Source: CAZBRS01 sp964494475 (GTDB lineage Bacteria; Myxococcota_A; UBA9042; CAZBRS01). Taken from it: DNA of 64,000 bases. Below are positions 58,515 to 64,000 of the stretch, piece by piece (position 1 is the stretch's first letter; every line of letters starts with the position of its first letter). Where the stretch lies: contig CAZBRS010000010.1 in assembly GCA_964494475.1 (NCBI GenBank), forward strand, positions 41,599 to 105,598. Reading direction: 5' to 3'. A program made the position numbers and the translations under genes. The notes beneath the pieces were generated by a model. The model searched no databases, was not told where the DNA came from, and saw nothing but the letters and a program-made list of their open reading frames with translations.

Positions 58515-60482
58515 CTACGCGACCCGACGGCGCCAGAAGGGCACGAGCGCCAGGGCCAGGGCCAGCAGCCAGAACGAACCGAAGCTCGAGCCGCCGTCGA
58601 CCGAGCAGCCGCCGCCGCCGCCTTCGTCGGTGTCTTCGTCGGCCGGAGGTGTGACCTCTTCGGCCGCGTCGGTGGCAACGTCGGGCTCGATCACGTCGGG
58701 CTGCTCGACCGCGACACACTGGCCGTCGTCGTTGCAGCTCTCGTCGGCCGCGCAGGCGCCGCACGTGCCGCCGCAACCGTTCGGCCCGCACTCCTTGCCC
58801 GTGCACACGGGGTCGCAGGGCTTCAACTCGCAGAGCGAGTCGACGCAGACCTCGTCGGCGTCGCAGTCGCCGCACGAGCCGCCGCAGCCGTCCTCGCCGC
58901 ACTCCTTGTCGTCGCAGGCGGGCTCGCACACGTCGGGCACGCACGCGCCGGCCTCGCACTTCTCGTCGGCGTCGCAGGTGCCGCACGAACCGCCGCAGCC
59001 GTCGTCGCCGCACAGGTTGGCGCCGCAGGCCGGCACGCACACGCAGAGGCCGGCCTCGCACGCTTCGTTGGCGCCGCACGCGCCGCAGACGCCGCCGCAG
59101 CCGTCGGGGCCGCACTCGAGGCCGGTGCACATGGGCTCGCACACGCCGCCACACGACAGCGGGTAGGTGCCCGAGGGATCGGCGCTGCCGTCGGTGCCGC
59201 AGCCGTAGAAGCCGGGGCCCGAGAGCCAGCCGCACGAGGGCTCCGCGTCGCAGTCGTACTCCACCAACTCGCCGAACGAGCAGTACTTCATGACCGAGCC
59301 GTCGCAGCAGCCCACGTCGGTGATGCCCATGCAGGCGTCCTGCAGGCACATGCCCTCGACGCAGAAGAGGTCGCCGTCGCACTCTCCGCACGAGCCGCCG
59401 CAGCCGTCGTCGCCGCACTCGGCGAACTCGCACTGCGGGATGCACGTCACGCACTGGCCGGCTTCGCACGTCTCGTCGGAGGCGCACACGCCGCAGAGGC
59501 CGCCGCAGCCGTCGTCGCCGCACTCCTTGCCGGTGCACGCCTGCACGCAGTCGGGGCACGCGATCGGGAAGAAGCCGTCCGGGTCGGCGCCGCCGTCGGT
59601 GCCGCAGTAGTAGCCGTCGAGATCCCAGCCGCACACGGGGGAATCAGCGCAGTCCTCGGACTGGATCTCGCCGCCCGCGCACCACTTGACCGTGTTGCCC
59701 GCGCAGCATCCCTCGTACGAGAAACCCTTGCAGGGGTCTTCGACGCACTCGCCCGCATCGCAGAGGGAGCCCACGTCGCACTCGCCGCACGAGTTGCCGC
59801 AGCCGTCGTCGCCGCACTCGAGGCCGGTGCACGAGCACAGCACGCACTGCCCGTCTTCGCAGGTGCCGGTCTCGCAGGTGCCGCACGAGCCCCCGCAACC
59901 GTTGCTGCCGCACTCCTTGCCGGTGCAATCGGCCTCGCAGGCCGTGCAGCTCGTGCCGCACTCCTGGCAGGCCAGCACGCACGCCAGATCCCACGCCGTC
60001 AGGCAGTTGGGGTCCTGGTCGACCACGCACGACTCGCAACCGCACGACGAGGAGACGTTCTGGCGGCACACCTGGGTGGTGGGGTCGCAGAGCGGGTTGC
60101 AGCCGATCTCGTCGGCCAGGCAGACGCCGGCCGCGCACTTGTTGCCCGCTGTGCACGCCGGGTTGCATCCATCGGTCACGGCCAGGCACTGGAACTCCTT
60201 GATCGAACAGCCGCCCGTCGCGCTCTCGGTACACCCGCGCGGCAGGGTGGCGCGGCAGGTGTCGATCTCGCAGAACTGGCCGACCGCGCACTCGCCGCAG
60301 ATGCCGCCGCAGCCGTCGGGGCCGCACGCCTTGCCCTGGCACGCCAGGAACTGGCACGCGCCCTCGACGCAGGTCTCCCCGCAGCCGCAGGGGTTCTCGT
60401 TGTCGCACGGAGCCGCCATCAGCGAGCCGGGCAACGCGAACAGCACCGCGACCAGGAACGAACCGAACAACGCACGCTTCAT
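58515..60482 (-). CDS. Cys-rich modular surface protein, MYXO-CTERM-type tail
   Basis: A 655-aa exported protein; ATG 60482 gives MKRALFGSFLVAVLFALPGS, signal cut near LMA-AP. Type A modules, two type B modules (GFSYEGCCAGNTVKWCAGGE, GITDVGCCDGSVMKYC) and a central part (GCSIKEFQCLAVTDGC, CESCVVDQDPNCLTAWDLAC, CQECGTSC) make up the body. Tail: GGGGGCSVDGGSSFG, hydrophobic span, WRRR. It shares modules with the two upstream neighbours and carries no enzyme domain. Own promoter (TATACT at -10). Likely a surface adhesin, matrix or structural protein; the exact role is unknown. Confidence 0.9.
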   Translation of the reverse strand: MKRALFGSFLVAVLFALPGSLMAAPCDNENPCGCGETCVEGACQFLACQGKACGPDGCGGICGECAVGQFCEIDTCRATLPRGCTESATGGCSIKEFQCLAVTDGCNPACTAGNKCAAGVCLADEIGCNPLCDPTTQVCRQNVSSSCGCESCVVDQDPNCLTAWDLACVLACQECGTSCTACEADCTGKECGSNGCGGSCGTCETGTCEDGQCVLCSCTGLECGDDGCGNSCGECDVGSLCDAGECVEDPCKGFSYEGCCAGNTVKWCAGGEIQSEDCADSPVCGWDLDGYYCGTDGGADPDGFFPIACPDCVQACTGKECGDDGCGGLCGVCASDETCEAGQCVTCIPQCEFAECGDDGCGGSCGECDGDLFCVEGMCLQDACMGITDVGCCDGSVMKYCSFGELVEYDCDAEPSCGWLSGPGFYGCGTDGSADPSGTYPLSCGGVCEPMCTGLECGPDGCGGVCGACGANEACEAGLCVCVPACGANLCGDDGCGGSCGTCDADEKCEAGACVPDVCEPACDDKECGEDGCGGSCGDCDADEVCVDSLCELKPCDPVCTGKECGPNGCGGTCGACAADESCNDDGQCVAVEQPDVIEPDVATDAAEEVTPPADEDTDEGGGGGCSVDGGSSFGSFWLLALALALVPFWRRRVA

Positions 60483-60517
60483 CCCACCCTCCGGGTTCAC
60501 GAGGTTTGACGACGCGT

Positions 60518-60546
60518 AGTATAGCCGAGGCTGCAACCGACGGGAA
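60518..60546 (-). promoter_or_regulatory. Putative promoter of the 58515-60482 gene
   Basis: On the minus strand TTCCCG, 17-nt spacer, TATACT; leader with GGAGGG before ATG 60482. The -10 is strong and the -35 weak. Confidence 0.5.
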
Positions 60547-60561
60547 GTATTCGATCGCGGG

Positions 60562-61929
60562 TTACGAGTGACGGGCGATCGAAGCGCGTACGCGCTTCGT
60601 GAGATCGGTCCACATGGCCTTCAGCGCCTTGGCCGTGTTGCCCTCGGCGCGCATGACGATGACGGGCGACGTGTTCGAGGCTCGGACCAGGCCCCAGCCG
60701 TCGGCGCGCTCGACCCGCACGCCGTCGATGTCGACCACGTTTTCGCCCGCCGCGCGGTACTGCTCCGTGATATCGGCCACCACCTGGAACTTGATCGCGT
60801 CGGGGCAGTCGATGCGGGTCTCGGGGGTGACGTGGGGGCTCGGAACATCGGCCAGCAATTCCGACATCTTGAGGGTCGTCTTCGAGAGGATTTCGAGCAA
60901 TCTGGCCGAGGTGTAGATGGCGTCGTCGAAGCCGAACCAGCGGTGCTTGTAGAAGATGTGCCCGCTCATCTCGCCGGCCAGCAGGGCGCCCTCCTGCTTC
61001 ATGCGCGCCTTGATGAGGCTGTGCCCCACGCGCGACATGATGGCACGTCCGCCGGCCTTCTCGATCTCGTCGAAGAGCACGCGCGAGCACTTCACCTCGC
61101 CCACGATGGTCGCGCCAGGGCTCTCGGCCAGCACCTCGCGGGCCAGCACCACCAGCAACCGGTCGCCCGGCAACGCCACGCCCTTGTCGTCGATGACCCC
61201 GATGCGATCGGCGTCACCGTCGTAGGCGATGCCGAGATCGGCGCCCGTGGCCAGCACGCGCTCGCGCAACGTGACGAGGTTGTGCTCCTCGCTGGGGTCG
61301 GGGTGGTGGTTCGGGAAGGTCCCGTCGGGCTCGCAGAACAGGGCCTCGACCTCGAGCCCCAGGCGCTCGAAGAGGGGCAGCGCCACGAAACCGCCCACGC
61401 CGTTGCCGGCGTCGACCACCAGGCGCAGCTTGCGCTCGCCCATCTGGATGCGCCCGGCCACGTCCTCGAGGTACTCCTCGACCAGGGTGGCGTGGGTCTC
61501 GACGCGCCCGCCGCCGTCGTAGCGGAGCTCGTCGGCGTCGATCATGGTGCGCAGCTCCTGGATCTGCGCGCCGAAGAGCGCCTGGTTCGCGACGGTGAGC
61601 TTGAAGCCGTTGTACTGGGGCGGGTTGTGGCTGCCCGTGATCATCACCGAGCCGTCGAGCCCGAGCGAGAACGTGCTGTAGTAGGACAGGGGCGTGGGCA
61701 CCATGCCGATGTCGACCACGTCGACGCCGGCGTCGGTCAGGCCCTTCGTGAGCCAGTCGCGCAGGCTGGGGCTCGAGAGGCGCGTGTCGCGGCCCAGCGC
61801 GATGCGCCGCTTGCCGTGATCGAGGAAATAGGTGCCGAAGGCGCGACCGAGCGTGGTGACGGTCTCGGCGTTCAGGTCCTGCTCGAAGACGCCGCGAATG
61901 TCGTACTCGCGAAAGATGTGCGGGTTCAT
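60562..61929 (-). CDS. Phosphomannomutase / phosphoglucomutase
   Basis: A 455-aa alpha-D-phosphohexomutase of the AlgC/ManB group, interconverting hexose-1- and -6-phosphates for lipopolysaccharide, exopolysaccharide or glycan precursors. Start MNPHIFREYDIRGVF is typical. The phosphoserine loop is MITGSHNPPQYNGFK, the Mg loop AYDGDADRIG, the sugar-specificity loop AGEMSGHIFYK and the C-terminal phosphate-binding RASNTSPVIVMRAEG. ATG 61929 chosen; an ATG at 61977 would add 16 residues inside the promoter. Mannose versus glucose specificity is not resolved. Confidence 0.94.
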   Translation of the reverse strand: MNPHIFREYDIRGVFEQDLNAETVTTLGRAFGTYFLDHGKRRIALGRDTRLSSPSLRDWLTKGLTDAGVDVVDIGMVPTPLSYYSTFSLGLDGSVMITGSHNPPQYNGFKLTVANQALFGAQIQELRTMIDADELRYDGGGRVETHATLVEEYLEDVAGRIQMGERKLRLVVDAGNGVGGFVALPLFERLGLEVEALFCEPDGTFPNHHPDPSEEHNLVTLRERVLATGADLGIAYDGDADRIGVIDDKGVALPGDRLLVVLAREVLAESPGATIVGEVKCSRVLFDEIEKAGGRAIMSRVGHSLIKARMKQEGALLAGEMSGHIFYKHRWFGFDDAIYTSARLLEILSKTTLKMSELLADVPSPHVTPETRIDCPDAIKFQVVADITEQYRAAGENVVDIDGVRVERADGWGLVRASNTSPVIVMRAEGNTAKALKAMWTDLTKRVRASIARHS

Positions 61930-61966
61930 CGGGCAAGCCTCCGAGGGAAATCGATGTTCGGGGTGA

Positions 61967-61994
61967 ACGGTAGCCATCGCGGCGCGGCTGTCAA
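61967..61994 (-). promoter_or_regulatory. Putative promoter of the hexomutase gene
   Basis: On the minus strand TTGACA, 16-nt spacer, TACCGT. The TTGACA follows the fadD stop by about 32 nt. Confidence 0.42.
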
Positions 61995-62025
61995 CGCAAA
62001 GCGGGCGGATACTAGAGGTACGCCT

Positions 62026-63768
62026 CTATTTCTTATGGGCGGCCTGCCAGATGGGGTCGGCCTCCTGCAGCACGCGGCGCAGCACCTTGCCGATCAGGCT
62101 CTTGGGCAGCTCGTCGACGAACTGGACGGAGCGGGGGACCTTGTAGTGGGTCAGGTTCTCCTTGGCCCAGGCCAGCACCTCGGCCTCGGTGACCTTGCCC
62201 TTGTGGCTGGCCTTCACCACGATCCAGGCCTTGATGACCTCGCCGGTCTCGGCGTCGGGCAGCCCGGCCACCGCCACCTCGTCGACGCACTCGTGGCCCA
62301 TGAGCAGGGTCTCGACCTCGGAGGGGAACACCGGGTACCCCTTGAACTTGATCATCTGCTTCTTGCGGTCTTCGATCGTGATGCGGCCCTGGGGGTCCAT
62401 GCGGCCGATGTCGCCCGTGAGGCACCAGCGCTTGCCGTCGAGCTCGACGATGGTGTCGGCGGTCTCCTCGGGCTTGTCGAGGTAGCCGAGCATCACCTGC
62501 GGTCCGGCCACGGCGATCTCGCCGGCCTCGCCCTGCGGGAGCTCGCGCCGCCAGTCGTTGTTGTCGACGATGCGCCACTCGGTGCCCGGGAACGGCAGCC
62601 CGATGGTGCCGATCTTGCGGTTGCCCCAGAACGGGTGGGCGCTCACCACCGGCGACGTCTCGGTCAGCCCGTAGCCTTCGGCCAGGCGCGCGCCCGTGGC
62701 CTTCTCGAAGGCCTCCTGCACGGGACGGTGTAGCGGCCCGGCGCCCGACACGCAGAGCGTGAGCTTGCCGTCGAGGTTGTACTGCTTGAGCTCGGGGAAC
62801 TCGGCGAACTTCTTGAACAGGATCTCGGCGCCGCAGAACGTGGCCCCGGCGGCGGGCGTAAGGTCCTGGATGCGCTGACAGAGCTCGCCCATCGCTGGCG
62901 GACGCGGGAACAGCATGATCCATCCGCCCACGTGCAGCGTGAGGTTCATGACCGCGGTCATGGCGAACGAGTGGAAGAGCGGCAGGATGCCGAGGTTCAT
63001 GATGCCGGTGTCGATCTTGTAGAGCCACAGCCTCGACTGGACGGCGTTCGACACGCAGTTGTGGTGGCTGAGCATGGCGGCCTTGGGTACGCCCGTGGTC
63101 CCGCCCGTCATGATGTAGGTGGCGGGCGAGTGCACGTCGATCTCGATCTCGGGCGGCGTGGGCGGATTCTTCAGGAGGTCGAGCAGGCGCAGCGCGTCGG
63201 CCGGCACGGGCCCCGAGGGGATCTTCTTCAGCAGCTTGCCGAGCATCTTCTTGATGGGGCTCATGGGCACGAGGTCGACCACGTTCGTGACGATGAGGTG
63301 CTTGACGTGCGAGTCCTTGAGGATGGGCGCGACCGTGGGCTCGTACAGCGAGTCGAGCACGATCATGGCCTTGGCCTTGGTCAGCTTGAGCTGGTGCAAC
63401 ACCTCGCCCGGCTTGTACGTCGGGTTCACGCCCGACGCGATGAGCCCGATGCGCTGACAGGCGTAGTAGCCGACGACGTACTGGAAGCTGTTGGGCAGGA
63501 GGAGCGTGACGACGTCGCCCTTGCGCAGCCCCATCTTGTGAAAGCCCGTGGCCAGGCGGTCGACGTAGCCGTCGAGGTCGCGGTAGGTCATGAAACCGTC
63601 GAGGAACCAGGCGCACGGCTTGTCGGCGTAGCGGGCCACGCTCTCCTTCAGCATCTGCGACAGGGTCATGCTGGGGAACTCGTAATTCTTGGGGACCTCG
63701 GTGGGCCAGCCGGCTTCTTCGGAGAACCAGGGCTTGCTCTCGTCGACATGGTACGGATTGGGGCTCAT
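62026..63768 (-). CDS. fadD: Long-chain acyl-CoA synthetase
   Basis: A 580-aa AMP-forming ligase that activates fatty acids to acyl-CoA via acyl-adenylate. The ATP/AMP signature is in PATYIMTGGTTGVPKAAM, then LPLFHSFAMT, EGYGLTETSPV, WCLTGDIGRMDPQGRI and the hinge RKKQMIKFKGYPVFPSEVE. The catalytic Lys near the C-terminus is in KSLIGKVLRRVL. ATG 63768 has an AAGGAG Shine-Dalgarno 6 nt upstream. It is transcribed toward the hexomutase gene with 96 nt between; an inverted repeat TAGAGG-TACG-CCTCTA (62013-62028) contains the stop codon. Confidence 0.93.
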   Translation of the reverse strand: MSPNPYHVDESKPWFSEEAGWPTEVPKNYEFPSMTLSQMLKESVARYADKPCAWFLDGFMTYRDLDGYVDRLATGFHKMGLRKGDVVTLLLPNSFQYVVGYYACQRIGLIASGVNPTYKPGEVLHQLKLTKAKAMIVLDSLYEPTVAPILKDSHVKHLIVTNVVDLVPMSPIKKMLGKLLKKIPSGPVPADALRLLDLLKNPPTPPEIEIDVHSPATYIMTGGTTGVPKAAMLSHHNCVSNAVQSRLWLYKIDTGIMNLGILPLFHSFAMTAVMNLTLHVGGWIMLFPRPPAMGELCQRIQDLTPAAGATFCGAEILFKKFAEFPELKQYNLDGKLTLCVSGAGPLHRPVQEAFEKATGARLAEGYGLTETSPVVSAHPFWGNRKIGTIGLPFPGTEWRIVDNNDWRRELPQGEAGEIAVAGPQVMLGYLDKPEETADTIVELDGKRWCLTGDIGRMDPQGRITIEDRKKQMIKFKGYPVFPSEVETLLMGHECVDEVAVAGLPDAETGEVIKAWIVVKASHKGKVTEAEVLAWAKENLTHYKVPRSVQFVDELPKSLIGKVLRRVLQEADPIWQAAHKK

Positions 63769-63877
63769 GGATGCTCCTTATTCGTAGATGCGCGGCCGGG
63801 TTCGAGGTCGAATTCAAGCAGAACCCTCATGGCACGACAAGCGAAAAGGCAACGCCAGGAATTCGGCGAGTTCCAGC

Positions 63878-63907
63878 TTGACACGCGACCCCGGTCTGCC
63901 GTATATA
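63878..63907 (+). promoter_or_regulatory. Initiator tRNA promoter
   Basis: TTGACA (63878-63883), 18-nt spacer, TATATA (63902-63907), 15 nt before the tRNA. The best consensus match in the window. Confidence 0.75.
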
Positions 63908-63922
63908 GTGGCCCGCCTGTGT

Positions 63923-63996
63923 TGCGGGGTGGGGCAGTCAGGCAGCCCGTCGGGCTCATAACCCGAAGGTCACAGGTTCAAATCCTGTCCCCGCGA
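63923..63996 (+). tRNA. Initiator tRNA-Met(CAT)
   Basis: Cloverleaf: acceptor TGCGGGG/CCCCGCG, D arm, anticodon stem CGGG/CCCG with loop CTCATAA (three consecutive G-C pairs, the initiator hallmark), T arm ACAGG-TTCAAAT-CCTGT. The 1:72 pair is a weak U-G, as initiator tRNAs avoid a strong first pair. The discriminator is A; the next bases are CCC, so CCA is not encoded. The gene ends 4 nt before the window edge. Confidence 0.93.
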
Positions 63997-64000
63997 CCCG

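Noticed and set aside
52207..59166. 2319-codon plus-strand open frame over the giant gene
   Set aside because: It is the antisense of the Cys-rich modules; the protein is Ala/Arg/Val low-complexity with no domain, whereas the minus strand has signal peptide, deiminase motifs and sorting tail.
62013..62028. TAGAGG-TACG-CCTCTA hairpin as fadD terminator
   Set aside because: Six-bp stem containing the stop codon and no T-run; too weak to call.

Overview
The window is very GC-rich (about 70% by eye) and looks like a metagenome-assembled or draft genome of a Myxococcota-like (former deltaproteobacterial) bacterium. The signs are three Cys-rich surface proteins with MYXO-CTERM-like tails (Cys, one membrane span, Arg cluster), many lipoproteins, a PATAN/DUF4388 protein, a Ser/Thr kinase with a PEGA domain, and an FHA/coiled-coil protein. 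There is no mobile element, CRISPR array or rRNA. There is one 100-N scaffold gap, flanked by a 55-bp perfect duplication that exposes it as an overlap artefact. No gene-free stretch exceeds about 250 bp.

Layout. 1-1038: divergent radical SAM gene running off the left edge. 1150-7987: tightly overlapping operon of two paralogous CobW/HypB-like P-loop GTPases, a radical SAM enzyme with an N-terminal TrmB-like HTH, a soluble ABC ATPase, a PlsC-type acyltransferase, a PepD-like dipeptidase and an MFS permease. 8165-12477: S41 protease lipoprotein, a COG0731 radical SAM protein, a small membrane protein and an MDR dehydrogenase. 12490-21723: PATAN/J-like protein, lytic transglycosylase, DUF2804, two 2-hydroxyacyl-CoA dehydratase/activase-like genes, and NAD synthetase. 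21965-31200: FHA coiled-coil protein, YgeY-like M20 hydrolase, degenerate kinase, then threonine synthase, carbamate kinase and a PLP beta-family enzyme. 31263-39108: ceramidase-like protein, an alpha/beta-hydrolase lipoprotein without a Ser nucleophile, a Rho-N-like protein, a GspF-like protein, two tandem PTPS/QueD genes and two lipoproteins. 39112-48509: Cys-rich lipoprotein, small hypothetical protein, 2-nitropropane-dioxygenase-like enzyme across the gap, tRNA-Arg(CCG), PlsB, metallophosphoesterase-like lipoprotein, 60-aa HTH protein, ThiL. 48623-60482: three consecutive Cys-rich MYXO-CTERM-type proteins, one 2182 aa long with an N-terminal agmatine/peptidyl-arginine deiminase domain. 60562-63996: phosphoglucomutase/phosphomannomutase, acyl-CoA synthetase, initiator tRNA-Met.

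Functional themes. (1) A candidate undescribed metallocofactor or enzyme-activation system: paired GTPases, HTH-radical SAM and ABC ATPase, possibly related to the dehydratase/activase pair 14 kb away. (2) A surface-display programme: modular disulfide-rich proteins, each preceded by its own sigma70-like promoter. (3) Phospholipid and fatty-acid metabolism: PlsC, PlsB, FadD and a ceramidase-like protein. (4) A possible amino-acid/ureido-compound catabolic group: YgeY, ArcC and two PLP enzymes. Intergenic starts often show TTG-N16-18-TA promoters. At several genes the -10 box lies only 6-7 nt before the ATG, which suggests leaderless transcripts.
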